Assembly: GCF_900176135.1 (NCBI RefSeq)
Contig: NZ_FWWW01000072.1
Coordinates: 1 to 64,000, forward strand
Direction: 5' to 3'
From: Hymenobacter roseosalivarius DSM 11622
GTDB lineage: Bacteria; Bacteroidota; Bacteroidia; Cytophagales; Hymenobacteraceae
DNA length: 64,000 nt
Position numbers and translations under genes: made by a program. The notes below the pieces were generated by a model that did no database searches, was not told the DNA's origin, and was given only the letters and a program-made list of their open reading frames with translations. Positions 7,975 through 15,541 of this stretch are shown here, in pieces. How positions within the stretch are numbered: position 1 is the stretch's first letter; each line of letters begins with the position of its first letter.

Positions 7975-8772
7975 CTACAGCTGAAAGACAACCGGCAGCA
8001 CCATCTTCTGCTTCATCGGCTGGCCTTTATAGCGAGCGGGCGTCCACTTGGGAGCTGTTTTGATGAGGCGCAACGCTTCCTCATCAAGGCCGGAACCGAG
8101 GCGCTTGATAATCTTGGGCTCAACGAGTGAGCCATCCTTTTCCACAACAAACTCCATCATCACGCGGCCTTGTATCTTGCGCTGACGGGCCAGCGTCGGG
8201 TATTTTTGGTTTTCCTGAATCCAGGTAAAAAAGGCTTCCGTGCCACCTACGGGCCGGGCGGGCTCATCCGGTTTTACCAGTGTTGGGCCCGATGAACTGC
8301 CAGGTCCGGCCGGTGCGGTGGCGGCCGAAGTACCGGACTCATCGGCCGGAATGGCAAACGCAATAGGTACCGTGACGCGCTGCCGCACTTTTGCCCCCCG
8401 GTGTTGCGCCGGGGTCCACTTAGGTCCGCCTTTGATCAGGCGCACAGCTTCCTGATCCAGCGCCGGGTCGAGGGGCGGCGTGACGGCAACATTGGAAATA
8501 ACGCCCGATTTCTCCACCACAAACGTAACGGGTGCCGTGCCCTGCACGCGGCGCTGCAAGGCAGCCGTGGGATAGCGCTGATTATCCGCCAGATACTGCG
8601 CGTACGCCTCAACGCCGCCCACTGGTACGGCTGGCTGGCCCACAGTGTCGTAAATCTCGTCGGCTTCGGGCTTGGGGATTGTTAGCTTTTGTTGGGCCTG
8701 AGCACTGGAAAAACCGGCGGCACTGACCAGCAGGAACAAGCTCAGGCGGCAAACGGTACGCAATAGTGGCAT
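7975..8772 (-). CDS. periplasmic protein with two TonB C-terminal domains
   Basis: The reading frame extends upstream to 8946, but the ATG at 8772 starts a proper signal peptide (MPLLRTVCRLSLFLLVSAAG, cleaved near AQA), so I take that as the start. Two TonB_C domains follow in tandem. The first spans about residues 45-140, with VGGVEAYAQYLADNQRYP and AVRLIKGGPKWTPAQHRG. The second spans about 165-265, with VGGTEAFFTWIQENQKYP and ALRLIKTAPKWTPARYKG. TonB_C domains normally contact TonB-dependent receptors, but this protein lacks the membrane anchor plus Pro-rich spacer of a true energiser. It may therefore be a periplasmic adaptor. On the minus strand a TATCCTTC box sits just ahead of the ATG. 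Confidence 0.85.
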   Translation of the reverse strand: MPLLRTVCRLSLFLLVSAAGFSSAQAQQKLTIPKPEADEIYDTVGQPAVPVGGVEAYAQYLADNQRYPTAALQRRVQGTAPVTFVVEKSGVISNVAVTPPLDPALDQEAVRLIKGGPKWTPAQHRGAKVRQRVTVPIAFAIPADESGTSAATAPAGPGSSSGPTLVKPDEPARPVGGTEAFFTWIQENQKYPTLARQRKIQGRVMMEFVVEKDGSLVEPKIIKRLGSGLDEEALRLIKTAPKWTPARYKGQPMKQKMVLPVVFQL

Positions 8773-9021
8773 AAAGATGAAGGATAAGAGTGGACTAACA
8801 CGTCGGTGCCACAACAACCACACCAGTGGCTCATGGGGTTCAGATGGCATCCGATGTGGCATAAGCTGACCAATTTGATGATTTGTCACCTGACAAAATA
8901 CAGGGGCCTCCGGTAAGAAATCAGGCTTAGACGCGGGCATAGGCACCCGTAGAGGACTAGACGGATAAAGCCGGAAAATGCCTTAGGCTTTGGTACTTTT
9001 AGGCTCAACTGTCGCCCGCCC

Positions 9022-10860
9022 GTGCCCCAATCTGCCGCTTTTCGCCCGCTCACCGTCGCGCCCGCCGACATATTTACCGATAACCTAGCTGCTCACGCCA
9101 CGCAGGAGCAATACCATGGCCGTCGACACCAGGCGGTGGCCTGGGTCAGGGTACTGATATTTGTAGTGGGGGCGCTGGGAGGCTATCTTCTATTCAGCAA
9201 TGGCCGCAACGTAGCAGGGCTGGCTTTTGTGCTGACCTTATATGTGGTATTTGTGCTGATCATGCGCTGGCACAGCCGCTTGGGCTACCAATACAACCAT
9301 TACCGCCTGCTGCGGATTATTAGCCAGGAGGAGCTGGCGCGGCTGGGGGGCAAATTGACGCAGTTTGAAGCCGGCGCGCGCTATCTGGATGCCAGCCACG
9401 CCTACGCCGCCGACCTCGATGTATTCGGGCCATATTCGTTGTTTCAACTACTAAGCCGGGCTACCTCGCGCCTAGGCCAGGACCGCCTGGCCGATTGGCT
9501 GCGGCAAGCCGCAGCTCCAGCCACGGTGCAGGCTCGGCAGGCCGCCGTGGCCGAGCTGGCACCCGACGCGACCTGGCAGCAGGAGTGGCAGGCCCGCGCC
9601 CGCCACTTTCCGCGCCAAACCGACGACCCGCGCCGCTTCGCCGCCTGGCTCCAGCAACCCGATTTTTTCGCTGACAAAGCCTGGCTTAAAGCTGCTCTGT
9701 TCGTGCTGCCGCCCCTGGCGCTTACCAGCGCGGGGCTGTGGTTGTCGGGTTATTCATTTGGGGTGGTGGTGCCGTTTTTGGTGCTGCTGGGGGGCATTAA
9801 TCACCACTACCGCGCGGCTCGCGACGAGTACTTTGAGCACAGCGATAGTATGTACGACGTGCTGCGCGCCTACCGCGACCAGCTGGCCTTACTTGAAGAG
9901 CGGGAGGTTAAGTCGCCGCCGCTGGTGGCCCTGCGCAACCTGATAGCCCCGCCCGACGGCGTGCCGGCTTCGCGGCTTATCGGGCAACTGGCTGGTATTG
10001 TGGCGTATTTTTCCGTAAGACAAAGTACGCTGGCGGCTTTTTTCGCGAATAATCTGCTGTTCTGGGATTTCTTCTGGATGTGGCGGCTGGAAGGCTGGAA
10101 ACGGCAGCTAGGGGGCAAATTAGGCCCTATGCTTGACGTAGTGGCCGAGGTGGAAGCCCTGGTAAGTCTGGCCGCGTATCAATTTGCCAACCCAATCTAC
10201 ACCGTGCCCGAGCTAAGCAATGAGGCCCTGGAGTTTACGGCCGAAGGCCTGGGTCACCCGCTTATTTTTGCCACCGCGCGCATTACCAACGATTTCAGCA
10301 CGGTAGGAGCGGGGCATACGGGCGTCGTGACGGGCTCCAATATGTCGGGCAAAACCACGTTTCTGCGCACCGTGGGCCTGAATATGGTGCTGGCGCTGGC
10401 TGGCGGCGCGGTCTGTGCGCGGCATTTGCGCGTGAGTCCGGCCCAGGTGTACACGGCCATGCGCACCCAGGATAATCTGGCCGAAAGTACGTCCTCGTTC
10501 TACGCCGAGCTCAAGCGCCTGCGCCTGCTGCTGGAGCTGACGGCCCAGGGCACGCCCGTTTTCTACCTGCTCGACGAAATCCTGAAAGGCACCAACTCCC
10601 GCGACCGGCACCGCGGGGCCCGCGCCCTCATTCACCAGCTCCATCAGCGTCCCGCCAGCGGCCTCATCAGCACCCACGATCTGGAGCTGGGTGCGCTGGC
10701 CGATGAGCTGCCCGGCGCCGTCACCAACTACAGCTTCAACAGCACCATCGAAGGCGACGAAATCCTGTTCGACTACCACCTCACGCCCGGCCTGTGCCGC
10801 AGCTTCAATGCTAGCAAGCTCATGCAGCTCATGGGCATCGCTATTGACAATGAAGAATGA
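9022..10860 (+). CDS. membrane-anchored MutS-like ATPase
   Basis: A 612-residue protein starting at GTG 9022. The N-terminal 90 residues hold two membrane segments (VLIFVVGALGGYLLF and VAGLAFVLTLYVVFVLIM), and another hydrophobic pair lies near residues 225-260. The C-terminal third is a MutS domain V ATPase, with Walker A GSNMSGKTT (438-446), the RTQDNLAESTSSFYAE signature helix, Walker B FYLLDEILKGTNSRDR and the STHD switch. It lacks the mismatch-reading domain I and the Phe-x-Glu motif, so it is not a classical mismatch-repair MutS. This membrane-anchored MutS family is common in Bacteroidota and its role is unknown. A promoter-like TACTTTTA lies about 30 bp upstream. Confidence 0.9.
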   Translation: MPQSAAFRPLTVAPADIFTDNLAAHATQEQYHGRRHQAVAWVRVLIFVVGALGGYLLFSNGRNVAGLAFVLTLYVVFVLIMRWHSRLGYQYNHYRLLRIISQEELARLGGKLTQFEAGARYLDASHAYAADLDVFGPYSLFQLLSRATSRLGQDRLADWLRQAAAPATVQARQAAVAELAPDATWQQEWQARARHFPRQTDDPRRFAAWLQQPDFFADKAWLKAALFVLPPLALTSAGLWLSGYSFGVVVPFLVLLGGINHHYRAARDEYFEHSDSMYDVLRAYRDQLALLEEREVKSPPLVALRNLIAPPDGVPASRLIGQLAGIVAYFSVRQSTLAAFFANNLLFWDFFWMWRLEGWKRQLGGKLGPMLDVVAEVEALVSLAAYQFANPIYTVPELSNEALEFTAEGLGHPLIFATARITNDFSTVGAGHTGVVTGSNMSGKTTFLRTVGLNMVLALAGGAVCARHLRVSPAQVYTAMRTQDNLAESTSSFYAELKRLRLLLELTAQGTPVFYLLDEILKGTNSRDRHRGARALIHQLHQRPASGLISTHDLELGALADELPGAVTNYSFNSTIEGDEILFDYHLTPGLCRSFNASKLMQLMGIAIDNEE

Positions 10861-10950
10861 GTAGTTGGCAATGAGCAAGTAATCATTCAATACCGTAAGA
10901 GCTTTGCATGGCCGACGCCCGACAACCCGTTTCAACTTCGTTTACTCATT

Positions 10951-10971
10951 GTTAATTGTTAATTGTTAATT
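10951..10971. repeat. three tandem copies of GTTAATT
   Basis: The heptamer GTTAATT occurs three times head to tail in the gap between the MutS-like gene and the bestrophin gene, ten bases before the GTG start. It resembles the TTAAC-rich units at 23320-23455 and 30003-30113. Confidence 0.75.
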
Positions 10972-10981
10972 GATTTAGCTC

Positions 10982-11953
10982 GTGTACGTTCGTAATAATC
11001 TTCGCTGGCGCGTTGTCTGGAAGTTCTCCTGGCGCAGCGTATTGATTTTCACCCTGCATTCTATTATCGTCTGCGCGGTGTATGGTCCGCTGAACATCAA
11101 AGTAGTATCGATTCCGTGGCAGCCAGTGGCTACACTGGGTATTGCGGTGTCCTTTTATATCGGCTTCAAGAATAACGGCTCCTACGACCGCTTCTGGGAG
11201 GGAAGACAGCTGTGGGGCGGCATTGTAAACTACAGTCGCCTGTGGGCCGTGCAGGCGCTCGAATTCGTGACCTCGCGCGTAGATGCGCCCGACGTGGAAG
11301 CGCCAGAAGCCTCGGCCCAGGAACTAACCGAGCGCCACCGTCACCTGGTGCACCGCCAGATAGCGTGGTGCAACGCGGTGCGCTTACAGCTGCGCCGCCA
11401 GATTGTCGACTATTGGGATACGGATGTAGCCCCGTTTCTGAGCGCGGAGGAAAGCGAGAATCTGCGGTATCTGCAAAATCCGGCCGCTCATATTATTCGC
11501 CTGCAGGCCGCCGAGCTGCGCGTACTGCGCGAAGAGCGGGGCCTGCTCAACGACTTCCAGCATATGCGCCTCGTGCAAACCCTGGAAGAGCTTTATAACC
11601 TGCAGGGCGGCTGCGAGCGCATCAAAAACACGCCTTTCCCGCGGCAGTATGCCTATTATAGCTTCGTGTTCGTGTGGTTGTTTTCTGCTTTGCTGCCGCT
11701 GGGTCTCGTTAGTGAGTTCGACAAAATCGGCCCCAATCACGTCTGGCTGATGGTGCCTTTCTCCGTGCTCGTGTCCTGGGTGTTCAATACGATTGAAGAG
11801 GTGGGGCATACCAGCGAAAATCCCTTCGAGAATAAAATGAACGACGTGCCCATGACCAGCATCTGCCGCACCATCGAAATCGACTTGCGCGAAATGCTGG
11901 GCGAAACCAACATTCCCAAGAAATTGGAGCCCATTAATGACATCTTATATTGA
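10982..11953 (+). CDS. bestrophin-family anion channel (UPF0187)
   Basis: A 323-residue protein of the bestrophin family, pentameric chloride/anion channels of the inner membrane. It starts at GTG 10982 (VYVRNNLRW). Family landmarks are SVLIFTLHSIIVCAVYGP (first membrane helix), VSFYIGFKNNGSYDRFWEGRQLWGGIVN (the conserved R-W-E-x-R-x-x-W block), the QYAYYSFVFVWLFSALLPLG helix pair, and the C-terminal NPFENKMNDVPMTSICRTIEIDLREML segment. Length is normal. The gene is probably single, since a terminator follows at 11992. Confidence 0.93.
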   Translation: MYVRNNLRWRVVWKFSWRSVLIFTLHSIIVCAVYGPLNIKVVSIPWQPVATLGIAVSFYIGFKNNGSYDRFWEGRQLWGGIVNYSRLWAVQALEFVTSRVDAPDVEAPEASAQELTERHRHLVHRQIAWCNAVRLQLRRQIVDYWDTDVAPFLSAEESENLRYLQNPAAHIIRLQAAELRVLREERGLLNDFQHMRLVQTLEELYNLQGGCERIKNTPFPRQYAYYSFVFVWLFSALLPLGLVSEFDKIGPNHVWLMVPFSVLVSWVFNTIEEVGHTSENPFENKMNDVPMTSICRTIEIDLREMLGETNIPKKLEPINDILY

Positions 11954-11991
11954 TAGTATTGGCGCTGTTTCTCCGAAGGTCAATTGCATTT

Positions 11992-12027
11992 AAAAAAGCC
12001 CCCCAGCACAACGTCGGGGGCTTTTTT
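11992..12027. terminator. intrinsic terminator after bestrophin
   Basis: An A-run and GCCCCC arm pair with GGGGGC and a T-run (AAAAAAGCCCCC / GGGGGCTTTTTT) around a short loop. It lies 40 bp past the stop codon at 11953 and is palindromic enough to work on both strands. Confidence 0.85.
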
Positions 12028-12088
12028 ATGCGAGCTTAGCCATAGCTGCGTGTCAGTCTAATTCTGTTGCTAATCGTAGCTTGCGGCC

Positions 12089-12994
12089 ATGCCCGATTTT
12101 CGTTTGCGTGTTTTTCAAGCGGTGGCGCGCCATCTGAGCTTTACCAAAGCCGCCCAGGAGCTATTTATAACCCAGCCCGCCGTCACCAAGCACATTCGCG
12201 AGCTGGAAGCAAGCTACGGGCAGCGCCTGTTTGAGCGGCGCGGCAACCGGGTGAGCCTTACTACCGCTGGTACGCTTCTGCTCACCCACGCCAATGAAGT
12301 AGAGGTATTGCACGAACGCCTGCAAAACCAGCTCCAAGCCCTTCACGACGAAGCCGCTGGCCGCCTGCGCCTGGGGGCCAGCACCACGCTGGCTCAGTAC
12401 GTGCTGCCACCCATCTTGTACGGTTTCCAGGCCCAATATCCCCGCGTAGAACTGACGCTGCTCAACGGCAACTCCGAGCAAATAGCCGAGGCGCTGCTCA
12501 GGGGGCAAATTGACCTGGGCTTTGTGGAAGGTCAGGTCAAAAACCGCGACTTGCATTACGAGCTGCTCCTCAATGATGAGCTGGTGGCCGTACGCCGCGC
12601 CAGCCCCACCAAAATGCCCCGCAAGCGCTTGCCGCTGGCTATGGCGCTCCGGCATCCGCTGGTGCTGCGGGAGCGCGGCTCCGGCACGCTGGAAGTGCTG
12701 GAATATGCCCTCCGGGCCCACAAAATCAAGCTTACCGAACTTACCGTGGCGCTTTATCTGGACAATACGGAAGGCATAAAGTCTTACCTCGAAGCGGCGC
12801 CTGAGTGCTTGGGGTTCGTATCGCGGCGGGCATTGGCGAAGGAGGTAGCGGCTGGTTGGCTGGAAATCGTGCCGATACAGGAGTTGCATTTGTCGCGGCG
12901 CTTCGAGGTAGTATGGCTACAAGGCCAACCCTTATCCGCCCAGGCCCAACGCTTCCTGACTTATACGCATCGTCATATCAGCTTTTCTGCATAA
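12089..12994 (+). CDS. LysR-family transcriptional regulator (YeiE/CysB-like context)
   Basis: A 301-residue LysR-type regulator. The N-terminal winged helix-turn-helix (residues 1-60) carries FTKAAQELFITQPAVTKHIRELEASYGQRLFERRG. The C-terminal substrate-binding domain starts at about residue 90 (GRLRLGASTTLAQYVLPPIL). It lies just ahead of a YeiH-type exporter gene on the same strand. In other bacteria YeiH-type genes are often paired with a LysR regulator of the YeiE/CysB group, so sulfite or another sulfur compound is a plausible inducer. Repeated TTATGGAA-type sites follow at 13002-13060 and may be its operator. Confidence 0.92.
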   Translation: MPDFRLRVFQAVARHLSFTKAAQELFITQPAVTKHIRELEASYGQRLFERRGNRVSLTTAGTLLLTHANEVEVLHERLQNQLQALHDEAAGRLRLGASTTLAQYVLPPILYGFQAQYPRVELTLLNGNSEQIAEALLRGQIDLGFVEGQVKNRDLHYELLLNDELVAVRRASPTKMPRKRLPLAMALRHPLVLRERGSGTLEVLEYALRAHKIKLTELTVALYLDNTEGIKSYLEAAPECLGFVSRRALAKEVAAGWLEIVPIQELHLSRRFEVVWLQGQPLSAQAQRFLTYTHRHISFSA

Positions 12995-13001
12995 CTAAAA
13001 G

Positions 13002-13060
13002 TTATTATCCATAAGCAATTTTGATTATGGAATAGGGCCAAGAATTGTTCTTATGGAACA
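13002..13060. promoter_or_regulatory. possible LysR operator: three TTATGGA half-sites
   Basis: Between the LysR gene and the exporter gene the sequence holds TTATCCATAA, then TTATGGAATA in inverted orientation, then TTATGGAACA. Interrupted dyads of this sort are typical LysR targets. Assignment to this regulator is by position only. Confidence 0.4.
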
Positions 13061-13081
13061 GTGCTTTTTAAGCCTGACCCC

Positions 13082-14072
13082 ATGAAAGTTGCCCACCCTT
13101 TACCACCCCGCCCCGAAGCTGCATCCGTATTTCTACGTCAGTCATTTAGCCTGTTTGGTTACAGCCTGGCCCCGCAACAAGCGCTTTTCTGGCTGGCTCT
13201 TATCCTCTGCCTGACGCCCTGGGTAGCACCACCTTTAGAGCTGGCTCTCGGGCTGCTGGTGGCGTTGCTAAGCGGCAACCCATTTGCGGCGCAAACGCAC
13301 AAATACACTAGCAAGCTTTTACAATACTCCGTCATAGGGCTGGGCTTCGGAATCTCAGGCCGGGCGCGAAGGACTCCTGTTCACCATCGTATCCATTTTT
13401 GGTACGCTGCTACTAGGCTACGGCATGGGCTGCTGGCTGGGCATTGAGCGCAAAACGGCCCACCTGATTTCCTGCGGCACCGCTATTTGCGGAGGCAGCG
13501 CTATTGCGGCGGTAGGGCCAGTAGTACAGGCCGAAAAGTCGCAATTTTCAGTGGCCCTGGGTACCGTATTTGTCCTCAACTCGGTGGCTTTGCTGCTGTT
13601 TCCGGCCCTGGGTCACGCGCTGCAAATGACCCAAAACCAGTTCGGGCTATGGTGCGCCATCGCCATCCACGATACCAGCTCGGTGGTGGGTGCCGCCAGT
13701 CACTACGGCGATCAGGCCCTGCAAGTAGCCACAACCGTTAAGCTCGCCCGTGCCCTCTGGATAGTACCCGTGGCACTCGGCACCGCCTTTTTATTCAAGA
13801 CGCCGGGTGCCAAAGTTAAGCTGCCGTACTTCATCCTGGGTTTCATTGGGGCAATGTTGCTTACTACCTACGTGCCGGCGTTGAAAGGAGCAGGACAGGT
13901 GGCTGCCCAAATAGCTAAAGTGGGTCTCACATTAACACTATTCCTCATCGGCGCTGGCCTGTCGATGGAGGTGATTCGCAAGGTGGGCATCCGGCCTTTT
14001 GGACTGGGCGTTCTGCTGTGGGTAGTTATCTCGGCTACTTCCCTGTGGGTTATTCTGCATACAGTGGCCTGA
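13082..14072 (+). pseudogene. YeiH/UPF0324-type putative sulfate exporter, frame broken near 13360
   Basis: The first part (13082 to about 13357) reads MKVAHPLPPRPEA through two membrane segments to YSVIGLGFGI in one frame. The remainder continues in another frame from about 13361 (QAGREGLLFTIVSIFGTLLLG) through GIERKTAHLISCGTAICGGSAIAAVGPVV to the stop at 14072. Both halves match the UPF0324 (YeiH) membrane family well, which typically has 9-11 helices. The join GFGI/QAGREGL seems shorter than in relatives, which fits loss of a few codons plus a frame change rather than one missing base. Either the gene is inactive in this strain or the assembly has a small error here. An internal ATG at 13425 could start only a truncated protein. 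Confidence 0.8.
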
Positions 14073-14100
14073 GCGGACTTCATGCTCTGCCCGCTTATTC

Positions 14101-14151
14101 GAGCTATAGAAAAGCCCTTCAGAGTTATTCTGGGGGGCTTTTCTATAGCTC
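14101..14151. terminator. bidirectional hairpin between convergent genes
   Basis: A perfect 17-bp stem, GAGCTATAGAAAAGCCC with its complement, closes a 17-nt loop that includes part of TGGGGGGCT. It sits between the exporter pseudogene (+) and the small gene at 14166 (-). Confidence 0.75.
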
Positions 14152-14165
14152 GCTTCTACTGCGGT

Positions 14166-14354
14166 TTAATCTTTAGTGAGTTTCTTGCGGCCCGAGCCGC
14201 TTTTCTTGCCACCGCCATCCTGCTTATTCACGGTGGACCAAGCCCGACGCTCGGCCTCGTCTTCCGACAAGCCTTGCTTTTCGTAGCTTTCTTCGATGTG
14301 TTCGGCCTGACGTTTCTGCTTGTCAGTGTAGGCCGATTTATCTCCTTGTGGCAT
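14166..14354 (-). CDS. small conserved hydrophilic protein
   Basis: A 62-residue charged protein beginning MPQGDKSAYTDKQKRQAEHI, then SYEKQGLSEDEAERRAW and a Gly/Lys-rich tail (GGGKKSGSGRKK). This is a recognisable conserved small protein found across many bacteria, frequently annotated as 'plasmid stabilization protein' without functional proof. The sequence pattern, not length, is what supports it as real. It converges with the exporter pseudogene; the hairpin at 14101 would end its transcript. Confidence 0.78.
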   Translation of the reverse strand: MPQGDKSAYTDKQKRQAEHIEESYEKQGLSEDEAERRAWSTVNKQDGGGKKSGSGRKKLTKD

Positions 14355-14460
14355 GATAAAAAAGGTTAGAGGGGAGAAGAAGGGGTGGCAGAGCGGTATA
14401 CAAGCACTTGGTGTCCGGTGGTTGCCTGCCAGTGCGGGTCATTGTTGGACGTAGGCTTCT

Positions 14461-14468
14461 TATCTTCG
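14461..14468 (+). promoter_or_regulatory. -7 promoter box (TATCTTCG)
   Basis: A near match to TAnnTTTG, 16 bp before the ATG at 14484. It argues that translation starts at 14484 or 14496 and not at the upstream ATG at 14385. Confidence 0.4.
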
Positions 14469-14483
14469 CCTGTTCGTCAGAAA

Positions 14484-14744
14484 ATGCCCCCAGCCATGCG
14501 CCACGTAGCCGATATTCCGCACCCGGAAGCCAAAATCACCCTTTTTTCCTGGAATGGAAAGTACCTCATTAAGCTGGAAAAAGGTCCGCTGGAGCAAACC
14601 TATAAAGTGAGCGAAATGGACCTGACCGGCGGCGACGCCGAGGTACGCACCCTCCTCGATGAAGAGTTTCTGCAGGCCGCCGTGCGACGCTTCGACCACA
14701 TGTACCAGGATCTGCACGCCACCTTCGTGCGCCACGACATTTAA
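14484..14744 (+). CDS. conserved hypothetical protein
   Basis: An 86-residue soluble protein (MPPAMRHVADIPHPEAKITLFSWNGKYLIKLEKG), probably a small alpha/beta fold with a C-terminal helix (AAVRRFDHMYQDLHATF). No membrane segment or known motif. The frame is open from 14385, but the -7 box at 14461 favours ATG 14484; ATG 14496 is also possible. The next gene begins 11 bp after its stop, so they probably form one transcript. Its function is unknown. Confidence 0.7.
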   Translation: MPPAMRHVADIPHPEAKITLFSWNGKYLIKLEKGPLEQTYKVSEMDLTGGDAEVRTLLDEEFLQAAVRRFDHMYQDLHATFVRHDI

Positions 14745-14755
14745 CCTGGCATCCT

Positions 14756-15484
14756 ATGAAAAAAATAGTTACCATATGGCTCCTGGGGGGCATTTTGGGG
14801 CTGCTGGCCCAGCCTGCTCTGGCCCAGCTCTACGACGTGCGAGCCGGCAACGTCAGTTTCGAGCGCAAAGAGCGGGAAGCGCTGAAAGTACAGGTAGATG
14901 GCACCGCCCAATGGACGCGCGACTACTGGCAGGCCTGGCTCAAAGACACATATAACATTCGCCTTAAGGGCGACGGTACTTTTGGCGTGGGCAAAAAAGA
15001 CCTTTTGGTGGCCAAGCAAGCCCAGGTTTCCAGCGTATCGGGCAAGCTGATTGACTTATACTCCAGCGTAATAGCCCCGGCCGACACCGTAGCCGAGCTG
15101 GCCGTGTGGGCAACACTGGGGGGCAATTCTTTCCTGATGGCCGACCAAACGCCCTCCGAGTACGCGGCCTTGCGCACGATGGTGCAAAGCTTCGCGGCGG
15201 CGGCCCGCATCAAAGCCTACAAAGACCAGATAACCGAAGCCGAGAAGCAAGTGAAGGAGGCCGAAAAAGAGCGGGAGAAGCTGGAAAAAGACATTTTAAG
15301 TCTGCAAGCCAACACCACGAGCAACCTTGCGCGCATGGAGGCGCTGCAAAAGCAAAACGTAGAAAACACCCTCAAAGCCCGCCAGGACTCGGTGAAATTA
15401 GTAACTAATGCCCAGCAGCTGGAGTTTCGCAAACTCCGCCTTGCGCGCCGGCGTGATCGTCTGACCACACTTGAACGTAAGTAG
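14756..15484 (+). CDS. exported coiled-coil protein of unknown function
   Basis: A 242-residue protein with a signal peptide (MKKIVTIWLLGGILGLLAQPALA). A globular part of about 120 residues starts at QLYDVRAGNVSFERKEREAL. A long charged helix follows (about residues 160-235), rich in heptad-like Lys/Glu/Ala (AEKQVKEAEKEREKLEKDI), and ends in a basic tail. I do not recognise the family. It follows a small hypothetical gene by 11 bp and is followed by a SHOCT-type membrane protein, suggesting a small envelope operon. Confidence 0.72.
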   Translation: MKKIVTIWLLGGILGLLAQPALAQLYDVRAGNVSFERKEREALKVQVDGTAQWTRDYWQAWLKDTYNIRLKGDGTFGVGKKDLLVAKQAQVSSVSGKLIDLYSSVIAPADTVAELAVWATLGGNSFLMADQTPSEYAALRTMVQSFAAAARIKAYKDQITEAEKQVKEAEKEREKLEKDILSLQANTTSNLARMEALQKQNVENTLKARQDSVKLVTNAQQLEFRKLRLARRRDRLTTLERK

Positions 15485-15541
15485 GTAGCAAATGCGTTTT
15501 ACCGTTGCTTTTTGCCGCGGACTATTTGCCGCTTTTGCCCT

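Noticed and set aside
10213..10935. A 240-codon minus-strand frame opposite the MutS-like gene
   Set aside because: It overlaps the conserved ATPase motifs of the real gene and lacks coding features.
10951..10971. GTTAATT tandem repeat as a CRISPR array or replication iterons
   Set aside because: Units are 7 bp without spacers and there are no cas or replication genes.
12161..12889. A 242-codon minus-strand frame in the LysR gene
   Set aside because: Antisense to a clear LysR domain; no motif.
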